A stretch of DNA of 64,000 bases from Parcubacteria group bacterium (GCA_943354045.1 CALRBF010000001.1:186001-250000), one strand, 5' to 3'. Shown: positions 55,029-62,825, counted from the first letter of the stretch. Numbers and translations: made by a program. Notes: generated by a model from the letters alone, not told the origin.

Positions 55029-57392
55029 ATGGCAATTCCCTCCAAATACGAAATTACCGAACGTGAAGCCTATTGGCGTGAATTTTGGGCACAGCACAAT
55101 ATTTATGCTTTTGATGAGAATTCAGATAAGCCTATTTTCTCAGTAGACACTCCCCCACCTTATGTCTCGGCTGATCACTTACATCCAGGACATATAATGA
55201 GTTATTCTCAAGCTGAATTTGTCGTACGCTTCAAGAGAATGCAAGGCTATAATGTATTTTATCCGATGGGATTCGATGATAATGGACTGCCCACCGAGCG
55301 CCATGTGGAGAAAAAATATAAAATCAAGAATAAAGATGCCATTAGTCGCTCTGAATTTGTAAAATTATGTCTAGAGGAAACCCAAAAAGGGATAGAGACA
55401 TATCGCAATCTCTGGTCATTGCTTGGAATTTCTGTCGATTGGTCTAAAACTTATTCATCTATAAATCCGCATTCTCAGAAAATTGCTCAATGGTCATTTA
55501 TTGACCTGTATCGTAAAGGATTCCTATCTCAAAGAGAAGAACCTATTATGTGGGATATTAGCTTTCAGTCGGCTCTGGCGCAAACCGATTTAGAAGACTC
55601 AGAGCAAGACTCTCATCTCAATGATATTATATTTAAATCCGAGAATACAGCAGAAGACCTTATTATTGCGACCACCCGGCCCGAACTTATCCCCGCAGCA
55701 GTAGCTTTATTCTTTCACCCTGAGGATAAGCGTTATCAGCATCTGATTGAGACAAAAGCTATTACTCCTATTTCAGGACATAGTATCCCTATACTCACCG
55801 ATGAGACAGTAGACCGAGAATTTGGAACAGGACTTATGATGGTATGTACATGGGGAGATAGCGAAGATATTGCCAAATGGAAAAAATATAAACTAGAAAC
55901 TCGCCTTATATTCAATGAGCGAGGAATTCTTGGTGAGCTTGCAGGAGCCTATGCAGGAACTCATATCAGCAAACTTCGCAATAGCATATTAGAGGATCTG
56001 AAAGCACAAAATCTTCTTATCAAACAAACCCCTATCACACATACTATACAAGTATCTGAAAGATCAGGAACTCCTATTGAATTCATTATCACCAAACAAT
56101 GGTTTATCAATGTTGTCGAACATAAAGAGGCATTATTAGAACAAGGTCGCAAACTCAATTGGAATCCAAAGCGAATGTTTTCTATTTACTCAGATTGGGT
56201 AAGCTCACTCAAATGGGATTGGTGTATATCCCGTCAACGCTATTATGGAGTACCTATTCCTGTCTGGTATCATCGTGAAACTGGAGAAATCATACTTCCT
56301 CAAGAAGATGAGTTACCAGTAGACCCCACCGAATATACTCCACGCGGATATAAAGCTGAGGACTTAATAGCAGAACAAGATGTGCTGGATACTTGGATGA
56401 CATCTTCTATGTCACCAGAAATCGGAGCTAAGCTTGTGGAGAACCCAGATATTGCCGCTAAACTTTTCCCATCTAGCCTGCGGCCACAAGCCTTTGAGAT
56501 AATCAGAACATGGTTATTCTATACAGTCACCAAAGCCTATTTTCATCATAATACCCTCCCCTTCACTGATGTGATGATATCAGGTCATGGACTCGATACC
56601 CAAGGACGCAAAATCTCTAAGAGATTAGGGAATTTCACCCCACCTGAGACTACAATCGCCACCTATGGGGCTGATGCTATGAGATATTGGGCCACAGGAA
56701 CCACTCTTGGTGAGAATATTCGCTATAATGAAGAGGAAATCAAAAAAGGGAAAAAGACTGTTAACAAATTATTCAATGTTGGTAAATTTGCCGAGATGCA
56801 TTTAGTTAATTTCACCTTACCCGACACAGCCTCAGAATTAGAGCTCATAGACAAATGGATATTATCCGAGCTCAATCAAACGATTGAAATTGCTACTCAT
56901 AGTTTTGAGCAATATGAATATTATAAAGCTCGAACCGCAATAGACCAATTATTCTGGAATAAATTCACTGATTATTATCTTGAGCTGATCAAATATCGAC
57001 TATATGATGAGTCTCCTGAAGGGCAAAATTCACGAAAAGCGGCTCAATATACTCTCTACATTTATATTGAGAGCCTACTCAAATTATATGCTCCTATTTT
57101 GCCATTTATTACCGAAGAGCTATATCAGGGATTATATTCTGATACTGAATCAAAGAGTATACATAATTCAACTTGGCCAAAAACCAACACAAATTGGCAA
57201 TTATCCGAAGAAGAGAATAACTTGATGACAGATATATTAGCCGTGGTAGAAGCCGTGAGAGCCTACAAGTCACAGAACAGCATATCACTCGGTAAAGAAA
57301 TTGAAAGTTTCAACTACACCTCCACTCAAGATATTAGCCCATACGAAGTATTCCTCACAAAAGCCCTCCGAGTAGGTAAATTCATAAAATAA
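55029..57392 (+). CDS. valS: Valyl-tRNA synthetase
   Basis: 787 residues, shorter than the usual about 880 because the C-terminal tRNA-binding coiled coil is absent. HPGHIMSYSQAEFVVRFKRM (HIGH region), FDDNGLPTERHVEKKY, the CP1 editing domain and KISKRLGNF (KMSKS variant) are present. WFINVVEHKEALLEQG and the WDWCISRQRYYGVPIP region fit ValRS. It charges tRNA-Val. A perfect inverted repeat lies 6 bases after its stop. Confidence 0.94.
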   Translation: MAIPSKYEITEREAYWREFWAQHNIYAFDENSDKPIFSVDTPPPYVSADHLHPGHIMSYSQAEFVVRFKRMQGYNVFYPMGFDDNGLPTERHVEKKYKIKNKDAISRSEFVKLCLEETQKGIETYRNLWSLLGISVDWSKTYSSINPHSQKIAQWSFIDLYRKGFLSQREEPIMWDISFQSALAQTDLEDSEQDSHLNDIIFKSENTAEDLIIATTRPELIPAAVALFFHPEDKRYQHLIETKAITPISGHSIPILTDETVDREFGTGLMMVCTWGDSEDIAKWKKYKLETRLIFNERGILGELAGAYAGTHISKLRNSILEDLKAQNLLIKQTPITHTIQVSERSGTPIEFIITKQWFINVVEHKEALLEQGRKLNWNPKRMFSIYSDWVSSLKWDWCISRQRYYGVPIPVWYHRETGEIILPQEDELPVDPTEYTPRGYKAEDLIAEQDVLDTWMTSSMSPEIGAKLVENPDIAAKLFPSSLRPQAFEIIRTWLFYTVTKAYFHHNTLPFTDVMISGHGLDTQGRKISKRLGNFTPPETTIATYGADAMRYWATGTTLGENIRYNEEEIKKGKKTVNKLFNVGKFAEMHLVNFTLPDTASELELIDKWILSELNQTIEIATHSFEQYEYYKARTAIDQLFWNKFTDYYLELIKYRLYDESPEGQNSRKAAQYTLYIYIESLLKLYAPILPFITEELYQGLYSDTESKSIHNSTWPKTNTNWQLSEEENNLMTDILAVVEAVRAYKSQNSISLGKEIESFNYTSTQDISPYEVFLTKALRVGKFIK

Positions 57393-57398
57393 AAATTA

Positions 57399-57429
57399 CG
57401 TAGGGGCGACCTTTCAAGTCGCCCCTACG
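57399..57429. repeat. REP-like inverted repeat after valS
   Basis: 12-bp perfect arms CGTAGGGGCGAC and GTCGCCCCTACG with a 7-nt loop. Related half-copies with GGCGACTGAAAGGT occur near 61010 and 63918. With no T tract it is not a standard terminator, though it could protect or end the valS transcript. Confidence 0.85.
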
Positions 57430-57439
57430 ATTAGAAAAA

Positions 57440-57470
57440 GAAAAGTACCGTTCCTGTGAAACGGTATTTT
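57440..57470 (-). terminator. Terminator of the two tRNA-like genes
   Basis: Arms TACCGTT (57446-57452) and AACGGTA (57460-57466). The minus strand continues with a T-rich tract. Confidence 0.75.
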
Positions 57471-57484
57471 GAGTTAAAGATGAA

Positions 57485-57555
57485 TCGGGATGAGTGGATT
57501 CGAACCACCGGCCCCCTGCCGAAGCAAGTGCGCTACCAAGCTGCGCTACATCCCG
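57485..57555 (-). tRNA. tRNA-Pro-like gene with a contracted anticodon arm (CGG if read)
   Basis: 71 nt. Acceptor CGGGATG/CATCCCG, D-arm GCGC/GCGC with GG in the loop, T-arm GGTGG/CCACT around TTCGAAT, discriminator A, all close to bacterial tRNA-Pro. The anticodon arm (57515-57528) pairs best as CTTGC/GCAGG around a 4-nt UUCG loop. A 7-nt loop TTCGGCA with anticodon CGG needs a weak CTTGC/GGGGG stem with a G.G mismatch and a 2-nt variable region. About three bases are missing against a normal tRNA-Pro. Confidence 0.7.
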
Positions 57556-57561
57556 ATCAAA

Positions 57562-57637
57562 CGCGGAGAGGTGGACTCGAACCCCCAATAATGAGATCAG
57601 ACTTGATCACATTCCCTTACCATTCAGGCACCTCCGC
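57562..57637 (-). tRNA. Aberrant tRNA-like gene, amino acid not assignable
   Basis: 76 nt. Acceptor GCGGAGG/TCTCCGC with discriminator G, D-arm CCT/AGG with GG in the loop, and T-arm GGGGG/CCACC (one G.A mismatch) around TTCGAGT. In place of the 17-nt anticodon arm there is a 24-nt hairpin (57590-57613): AATG-T-GATC pairing GATC-T-CATT around AAGTCT, or GATCA/TGATC with a 4-nt loop AGTC. No 7-nt loop with U33 fits well. A degenerate Ser- or Leu-type tRNA is possible. Confidence 0.55.
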
Positions 57638-57673
57638 ATGGATATCTGACTAAAGCGTCAGAAGCCGTATATG

Positions 57674-57701
57674 ATTATACCTATTTTACAAAATTTGTCA
57701 A
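57674..57701 (-). promoter_or_regulatory. Canonical promoter for the two tRNA-like genes
   Basis: The minus strand reads TTGACA (57696-57701), 16 nt, TATAAT (57674-57679), both exact consensus boxes. Transcription would start near 57667, 30 bases before the first tRNA-like gene. Confidence 0.85.
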
Positions 57702-57724
57702 TAGGAATTGTATAAAATAAAAAT

Positions 57725-57744
57725 CCCCCTGCCGAAACAGGGGG
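57725..57744 (-). terminator. Terminator of the 57764-58075 gene
   Basis: CCCCCTG/CAGGGGG stem with the minus strand continuing ATTTTTA. Confidence 0.85.
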
Positions 57745-57763
57745 TGAGAGAGGATTTGCCCAA

Positions 57764-58075
57764 TTAGAAAACTATCATGCCTCTACGTACTTGACTCAAC
57801 TCCTCCTCCCCAAGACGTGTCACTGATAGTAAAACAACCTGAGAACGAAGATGATTTGGTACTTTGATCGAGTGTTCACAGAAAGAGAGAGCCTCTTGGA
57901 TTTCTTGCTCCCTTTCACGAACAATACTAAGGATTTGTACCAGTTTTCTAAGTTTTTTTGAAGAGTAAGAAGAAAAAGGGCCCTTGAGATATCCCATGGC
58001 ATCTTCTTGGGCATGTGAAATGACTCTCATCCACACAGAGGGTAGAAGGGATATCTTCGAAGTAAAAAGTCCCAT
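57764..58075 (-). CDS. Small orphan protein, unknown function
   Basis: 103 residues. Mostly helical and basic, with SSKKLRKLVQILSIVREREQEIQEAL as a likely amphipathic or coiled-coil helix and NHLRSQVVLLSVTRLGEEELSQVRRG near the end. No family recognised. It has its own promoter (TTGATA, 17 nt, TATATA) and terminator. Composition is more GC-rich than the neighbours, as for the unit at 54.6 kb. Confidence 0.6.
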   Translation of the reverse strand: MGLFTSKISLLPSVWMRVISHAQEDAMGYLKGPFSSYSSKKLRKLVQILSIVREREQEIQEALSFCEHSIKVPNHLRSQVVLLSVTRLGEEELSQVRRGMIVF

Positions 58076-58100
58076 GACTGGGTTGCGAATGTACCCACTA

Positions 58101-58129
58101 TATATAGCATAAAATATCTATTTTATCAA
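58101..58129 (-). promoter_or_regulatory. Promoter for the 57764-58075 gene
   Basis: The minus strand reads TTGATA (58124-58129), 17 nt, TATATA, with TGC directly before the -10, so both promoter styles coincide. The -35 lies inside the 3' end of the cruF-like gene. Confidence 0.6.
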
Positions 58130-58882
58130 TAGTAGCTGACTCCTTATATACCCCAAATACACTATTCCCCCTATTACCAGATACCAATATCCAAGCCATC
58201 CTGCTATAGCAATCCAGAATACCAGACTCCATATACCAGACAAACTTAGCCAATAGGCAATATTATTATCCAGACTTTTGCGTTTTGGGAATAATAAATA
58301 AAATCCCCAAAAAGCTAATAAACTTGTCACCATCCATCCAAAGAAATTCATCCAAGGTACATTATAATACCATCCCCCATTCTCCCATATCCAGAACCCG
58401 AGAGCAGTAGCCCCAGGATCAAGAACTAGATCAAAAGCTGTCATCAATACTGCTCCTAATATACTTTTTACCCATATTCCCTTTAACCCCAATCTCTCTC
58501 CTAATACAAAACTCAAAAAGAATATCGGCACCCAAGACAAACTAACCGTCCATGGTACCAATCCAAAGAATTTAATATTTCCCAGGAATTCCCCATATAC
58601 AAAATTACTATATGGCCATCCTGTCGCGATAGCAAATGATTCTATCAAGATTGGGTATGAGAATATAATCACAATCTTCCACCACGATTTTCTCCAGTCC
58701 AGCCAAAGCCATAATCCATATATTAGAGGTATAGCGAGTAATATATTGGTAAGCTGTGAAATCGCTTGAAATATCACAAAATCAAAAGGTAAAGCCTCGG
58801 GATTAATACTAAAATACACCACAAAAAACCCGCTCAAAACCAAAATAATAGATGGTACAATTACTAATAATCTCTTTTGCAT
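58118..58882 (-). CDS. cruF: Carotenoid biosynthesis protein, CruF-like (C50 carotenoid hydratase family)
   Basis: 254 residues with about seven helices. LMTAFDLVLDPGATALGFW then IWENGGWYYNVPWMNFFGW is the signature of the CruF/DUF422 family, in which DxxxDP and the W-rich segment are conserved. In halophilic archaea CruF hydrates bisanhydrobacterioruberin to bacterioruberin; other members act on gamma-carotene in cyanobacteria and Deinococcus. It is divergent from the UbiA gene across a palindromic promoter, and crtI is 2.2 kb away. C50 function is inferred from this context. Confidence 0.82.
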   Translation of the reverse strand: MQKRLLVIVPSIILVLSGFFVVYFSINPEALPFDFVIFQAISQLTNILLAIPLIYGLWLWLDWRKSWWKIVIIFSYPILIESFAIATGWPYSNFVYGEFLGNIKFFGLVPWTVSLSWVPIFFLSFVLGERLGLKGIWVKSILGAVLMTAFDLVLDPGATALGFWIWENGGWYYNVPWMNFFGWMVTSLLAFWGFYLLFPKRKSLDNNIAYWLSLSGIWSLVFWIAIAGWLGYWYLVIGGIVYLGYIRSQLLLIK

Positions 58883-58919
58883 ATGATATACTATATAGTA
58901 TAGTATATTATATCATATG
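58880..58919. promoter_or_regulatory. Palindromic divergent promoter of the carotenoid genes
   Basis: The 34 bases between the two start codons, plus both codons, form an imperfect 40-bp palindrome: outer arms CATATGATAT and ATATCATATG, and a central ACTATATAGT. Each arm carries an extended -10 (TGATATACT rightward, TGATATAAT leftward), each predicting an about 18-nt leader. It may simply be two promoters, or an operator for a dimeric regulator. Confidence 0.8.
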
Positions 58920-59756
58920 AGTATTGCTAAATTATTGCGCATATCCCGACCCCGTTTTTGGATATATCTCCTCGGGCCCTATCTTATTGGGAGTATACTT
59001 GCTTTTGAGCCTACTCAGCTTATATTACAATGGCAATTTTGGCTTGGATTTGTATATTTTACTTTTCCTGCCAATCTCCTGATATATGGAGTGAATGATA
59101 TTTTTGATTATGAGACTGACAAATTAAATCCCAAAAAAGTAAAATATGAAACTCTCGTCACTCCAAAAGAGCGAATAAGACTTTGGTTATTTATTCTCGC
59201 TACTAATACTCCCTTTATACTAGCTCTGTATCTGATAAATCCCGTCACTAGTATGGGAATATTAGGCTTTTTATTCCTTGGCATACAATATTCCGCCCTA
59301 CCTATTCGTGCTAAGTCTCGACCATTCCTGGACTCCCTATTCAATATATTATATATATTCCCGGGTATTATTGGATATAGTTTATTTAGTCTATCCCTTA
59401 ATTTGGATTATAGGCTTCTCATCAGTGCTGGACTATGGACAATGGCTATGCACACTTATTCCGCCATACCAGATATTAAGGCTGACAGGGCGAGTCATAC
59501 CCCCACTATTGCAACTGTACTGGGAGCTAAGTTGACCTTGGTGTATTGTTTTATTTGTTATACTTTGGCTGGAATTTTGTTAGCTCAATTTAGCACCGAA
59601 CTTGGGATTATGATTGCTATTGTATATGGCTTTATGATAGGGCTTAGTTATAATCAGAATTCCGCTCGAATATTCAGATTATATACCTATTTCCCCCTGC
59701 TTAATGCTCTTATTGGCTTTATTTTATTCTGGAGTATTGTGATTTGGTATAGGTAA
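58917..59756 (+). CDS. lyeJ: UbiA-family prenyltransferase, lycopene-elongase-like (LyeJ/CrtEb type)
   Basis: 279 residues with about eight helices. LLRISRPRFWIYLLGPYLIG opens it, then the first Asp motif NDIFDYETDKLNPKK and second DIKADRASHTPT. ISRPRFW and DIFDYETDKLNPKK are typical of lycopene elongases, which add C5 units (DMAPP) to lycopene ends to make C50 carotenoids, rather than of ubiquinone, heme O or chlorophyll synthases. The neighbouring cruF-like gene supports this. The substrate is not proven. Confidence 0.8.
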   Translation: MSIAKLLRISRPRFWIYLLGPYLIGSILAFEPTQLILQWQFWLGFVYFTFPANLLIYGVNDIFDYETDKLNPKKVKYETLVTPKERIRLWLFILATNTPFILALYLINPVTSMGILGFLFLGIQYSALPIRAKSRPFLDSLFNILYIFPGIIGYSLFSLSLNLDYRLLISAGLWTMAMHTYSAIPDIKADRASHTPTIATVLGAKLTLVYCFICYTLAGILLAQFSTELGIMIAIVYGFMIGLSYNQNSARIFRLYTYFPLLNALIGFILFWSIVIWYR

Positions 59757-59769
59757 AGTATACCATCCC

Positions 59770-59798
59770 TTGACAAATTTTAAGAAATGTGGTATATT
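59770..59798 (+). promoter_or_regulatory. Canonical promoter for the 59827-60087 gene
   Basis: TTGACA (59770-59775), 17 nt, TATATT (59793-59798). Confidence 0.75.
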
Positions 59799-59826
59799 TT
59801 TTTCCGAACTTCCACCGGAGAAATCC

Positions 59827-60087
59827 ATGTGCATCCAAAATCACTATAGGGTGTTACTTTGTAGACACGAGAATGATGAATATTGGGCGTTAATAACCAA
59901 CCCAAGACACGATTTTGAAAGCCAATCAATGAATGTTATTCTTTTGAATGCTGCGAACGATTATGTAGAGTATAAAAACTGTGGTGTTGTTTACAGAATG
60001 ATACGATATGAGGATTTAGAAAAATATGGCATTAACAAATCACACGTTAAACCCGAACATACGTTGAAGCCTGAAAGCCTAATGTAG
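59827..60087 (+). CDS. Small orphan protein, unknown function
   Basis: 86 residues from MCIQNHYRVLL. GGAG lies about 7 bases before this ATG, one of the few clear Shine-Dalgarno sites in the window, and it decides the start over an ATG 57 bases upstream. The protein is polar with NHYRVLLCRHENDEYWALIT at the front. No family recognised. Canonical promoter, Shine-Dalgarno and dedicated terminator make it unlike the other genes here and suggest acquisition. Confidence 0.65.
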   Translation: MCIQNHYRVLLCRHENDEYWALITNPRHDFESQSMNVILLNAANDYVEYKNCGVVYRMIRYEDLEKYGINKSHVKPEHTLKPESLM

Positions 60088-60104
60088 TCGACTAATGGGA
60101 ATAT

Positions 60105-60137
60105 CAAAAAACCTCCACTGCTTGCAGTGGAGGTTTG
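60105..60137 (+). terminator. Terminator of the 59827-60087 gene
   Basis: Arms AACCTCCACTG and CAGTGGAGGTT (about 60110-60135) followed by T. A short A run precedes it. Confidence 0.8.
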
Positions 60138-60247
60138 AACTTTATATAAACCTTCCAAACTCTAAAGTGGTGCGTTTGTTCCTTGACTTTTCCCACCCCT
60201 ACGATCAAATTGAAGCTTTGTATAACCCCTCAGTGAAGCTTAATGTC

Positions 60248-60628
60248 TTATTTTAGCAATTCTATATTTATAAGATGATTATAATTCTTAAATAATTTTT
60301 GATCTAAGGTTATAAATTTGTCACATTTTATACTTATTGAACTAGCTATTTGTACACTGTCCTCAAAGTCTTTATTATAATTTTTATAAGCTGAATTTAT
60401 TATTTTTGTATCTAGGCTTATTATTTCAAAACTATTAAAAAACTCTTGGTATTCTTGTAAATTTAAATTATACTTTTCTATAAAATAATTACAAATATGT
60501 ACTGATAATGCTGATATATATAAATTTTTATAATTATCTAAAATTAATTTTCTACATATTTTATAATTATTTCTCACAAAAATCACCTCCAATAAAATAT
60601 TAGTATCTATAAAAACCTTATAATCCAT
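60248..60628 (-). CDS. PIN-domain ribonuclease toxin (VapC-like)
   Basis: 126 residues. FIDTNILLEVIF gives the first PIN Asp, DFEDSVQIASSISIKCDKFITLD the later acidic residues (Asp of EDS and of TLDQ). It is a predicted metal-dependent RNase. Its start overlaps the upstream gene by 11 bases, the usual arrangement for a toxin after its antitoxin. It is even more AT-rich and Lys/Asn-rich than the surroundings, suggesting transfer. Confidence 0.85.
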   Translation of the reverse strand: MDYKVFIDTNILLEVIFVRNNYKICRKLILDNYKNLYISALSVHICNYFIEKYNLNLQEYQEFFNSFEIISLDTKIINSAYKNYNKDFEDSVQIASSISIKCDKFITLDQKLFKNYNHLINIELLK

Positions 60629-60911
60629 ATTTTTTATCTAGATGGTCTTCATATATACTCTGATAATCTAAATTTTGTGGAATTGTAGAATATATCTTAG
60701 ATTGAGCTTTAATCTTATTGAGATATGTGATAAAATTTTGCTTATTTTTTTTTGCACTATTTTTTTGAAGTCCTTGTAAAATTAAAAGTTTGATAATTTC
60801 TTTATTATCACCTATTTTATACAATGCTTTAGCTTGTTTGATAATTTTTGATAGATCAGAGTCTATCTCAATTTGGATAATTTGTGACTTCTTGATTGCT
60901 TGATTACTCAT
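60618..60911 (-). CDS. Probable antitoxin of the PIN toxin
   Basis: 97 residues. IIQIEIDSDLSKIIKQAKALYKIGDNKEIIKLLILQGLQK (about 11-50) reads like a ribbon-helix-helix DNA-binding domain; the Lys-rich tail (NIPQNLDYQSIYEDHLDKKYG-like) should wrap the toxin. It directly precedes and overlaps the PIN gene. RHH assignment is by pattern only; autoregulation of the pair would be expected. Confidence 0.7.
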   Translation of the reverse strand: MSNQAIKKSQIIQIEIDSDLSKIIKQAKALYKIGDNKEIIKLLILQGLQKNSAKKNKQNFITYLNKIKAQSKIYSTIPQNLDYQSIYEDHLDKKYGL

Positions 60912-61004
60912 AAGTGTATCTTTTATATTTTTATAGTATCATATTGTCATATTTTTGAGTAGTAGTTAGGTATTTGAGATATTATATACTTTTATTTATA
61001 TATA

Positions 61005-61036
61005 AAACAGGCGACTGAAAGGTCACCCCTATGATC
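61005..61036. repeat. Degenerate copy of the valS-downstream repeat
   Basis: CAGGCGACTGAAAGGTCACC at about 61008-61027 matches the copy near 63918 with one change, and resembles the inverted repeat at 57399-57429. Confidence 0.6.
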
Positions 61037-61051
61037 AAAATTAAACGTTAT

Positions 61052-62554
61052 CTACCCCTCTCCTCTCAGTGGACTATCTTGTTTAATATCTGCTATACGC
61101 TTATATACCATCTCGGCACTGATGAGTTGAATAGGAACGCCAATACCAGGATTGGTTCCAGCTCCGACATAATATAGATTTTTGACCTTTTTGGAATAAT
61201 TATTAGGGCGGAATATTGCCGTCTGATTAATCGTATGAGCGAGTCCCAAAGCCGTACCCTTATAGGCATTATAATCTTGCTCAAAATTTTTCACACTATA
61301 TAATCGCTTATAGATAATTCTCTCATTCAAATCAGGAATATTCATCTCCGACTCCATTATCGCCAAAACCTTATTAGCATATGAATCTAATTCCTCTTCA
61401 CTATACTCAAGTCCTGCTGCAATGGGCACTAATACGAATAAATTTTCATCCCCTTCTGGAGCCACATCTGGGTCTGTCTTAGATGGAGCACATACATACA
61501 TAGATGGGTCCTCCGGCCACATCGGATCATCAAAAATTTGCTTAAAGTTAGTCTTCCAATCCTGAGAGAATAGGAGATTATGATGAACCAAACTATCCAC
61601 TTTACCTTTGACTCCAAGATACATAATCAAAGCCGATGGAGCCAGAATTTTTTTATCCCAATACTTCTCATCATATTGACGATACTCTGCGGGTAGTAAA
61701 TTGAGCTCGGTATGAGTCATATCGGCATTAGATACCACAATATCCGCCTTCACAATTTCTCGAGACTCAAGTTCAACTCCAATAGCCTTACGATTCTCCA
61801 CTACAATTTGTTTTACTCCCATACCGGAGACAATATTCACTCCATTTTTTTGAGCAATATTCACCAAAGCCTCCGTAATAGTATACATACCTCGCTGCGG
61901 ATAAAATACCCCCATATTAAAGTCAATATGATTCATAATACTATAGAGAGCCGGGGTATTGTAAGGAGAACTCCCCAGGAAAACAAGCGGATATTGTAAG
62001 ATTTTTTTCACCAAAGGATGCTTGAAATACTTGGATACATAGCGATCCATATCACTAAAGACCGATAACTTAGACCCTTCAATCATAGTCCGGAAATTAA
62101 TAAAGTCAAAGATAGAATTATAATTCTTATACATAAATCCATCTTTGGCAATCTCATATTGCTGACGAGCTTTATCCAAATATTCCCGAAGCCTATCCCC
62201 TGCTCCTGGTTCTAACTCCTCTAAGGTAGGAATATCTTTATCCAAATCAGAGAACATATCGACAATTTTATTATCATCTTTAAAAAATATTCGATAAGAT
62301 GGAGCAAGCCGAATTAACTCTAAATGATCCTCCACCTTTTCCCCCATAAAAGAAAAGAAATTCTCAAAAATATCCGGCATCAAATACCAAGAAGGTCCCA
62401 TATCAAAACGAAACCCCTCAGCCTCAAAGACATTAGCCCTCCCCCCAAGGGTCTTATTCTTTTCATATAAAGTCACCTCATATCCTTTACGGGACAGAAT
62501 ACAGGCTGTCGCAAGCCCTCCAATACCCCCACCAATTACAATCACTTTTTGCAT
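61052..62554 (-). CDS. crtI: Carotenoid desaturase, CrtI/CrtD family
   Basis: 500 residues. FAD dinucleotide motif VIGGGIGGLATACILSRKGY, then GGRANVFEAEGFRFDMGPSW, and the C-terminal carotenoid-desaturase motif NLYYVGAGTNPGIGVPIQLISAE. It should either desaturate phytoene to lycopene or, like haloarchaeal CrtD, introduce the 3,4 double bonds of a C50 precursor; sequence alone does not separate these. With cruF- and lyeJ-like genes nearby it completes the bacterioruberin-type set. Phytoene synthase is not in the window. Confidence 0.9.
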   Translation of the reverse strand: MQKVIVIGGGIGGLATACILSRKGYEVTLYEKNKTLGGRANVFEAEGFRFDMGPSWYLMPDIFENFFSFMGEKVEDHLELIRLAPSYRIFFKDDNKIVDMFSDLDKDIPTLEELEPGAGDRLREYLDKARQQYEIAKDGFMYKNYNSIFDFINFRTMIEGSKLSVFSDMDRYVSKYFKHPLVKKILQYPLVFLGSSPYNTPALYSIMNHIDFNMGVFYPQRGMYTITEALVNIAQKNGVNIVSGMGVKQIVVENRKAIGVELESREIVKADIVVSNADMTHTELNLLPAEYRQYDEKYWDKKILAPSALIMYLGVKGKVDSLVHHNLLFSQDWKTNFKQIFDDPMWPEDPSMYVCAPSKTDPDVAPEGDENLFVLVPIAAGLEYSEEELDSYANKVLAIMESEMNIPDLNERIIYKRLYSVKNFEQDYNAYKGTALGLAHTINQTAIFRPNNYSKKVKNLYYVGAGTNPGIGVPIQLISAEMVYKRIADIKQDSPLRGEG

Positions 62555-62581
62555 ATATACGACATTAAATTAATTATATAT

Positions 62582-62592
62582 AGTATATCACA
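62582..62592 (-). promoter_or_regulatory. Extended -10 promoter for crtI
   Basis: The minus strand reads TGTGATATACT, 28 bases before the ATG. Confidence 0.6.
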
Positions 62593-62604
62593 GATAAACT
62601 TCTT

Positions 62605-62615
62605 TATGATACACT
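62605..62615 (+). promoter_or_regulatory. Extended -10 promoter for the 57-residue membrane protein
   Basis: TATGATACACT, 25 bases before the ATG; divergent from the crtI promoter. Confidence 0.55.
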
Positions 62616-62640
62616 ATAAACGACCCCTGTAAAATTTTTA

Positions 62641-62814
62641 ATGACCGATCAAGAACTTCTCCTAATTGGAGCCGCTCTTTTATACCTAACAAGTATATAT
62701 CTATCATTTTTGTATAGGGTAAAAAAGTGGGAAATTTACGATACATTTACGCCCTATGACTTTTTCTTCCTGTGGGGCACAGGAACAATCATTGCCTCAT
62801 TTTTCTTCAAATAA
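62641..62814 (+). CDS. Two-helix small membrane protein, unknown function
   Basis: 57 residues starting MTDQELLLIGAALLYLTSIY. Two hydrophobic helices (about 5-25 and 41-55) flank a short loop RVKKWEIYDTFTPYD. It has its own promoter and a terminator 12 bases after the stop, which supports it as a real gene despite the size. It starts beside crtI and might modulate the pigment system, but no evidence beyond position exists. Confidence 0.65.
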   Translation: MTDQELLLIGAALLYLTSIYLSFLYRVKKWEIYDTFTPYDFFFLWGTGTIIASFFFK

Positions 62815-62825
62815 ACACATACTAC

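Noticed and set aside
57399..57429. Intrinsic terminator of valS
   Set aside because: The hairpin is perfect but lacks a T tract, and the same sequence recurs elsewhere, so it is listed as a repeat.
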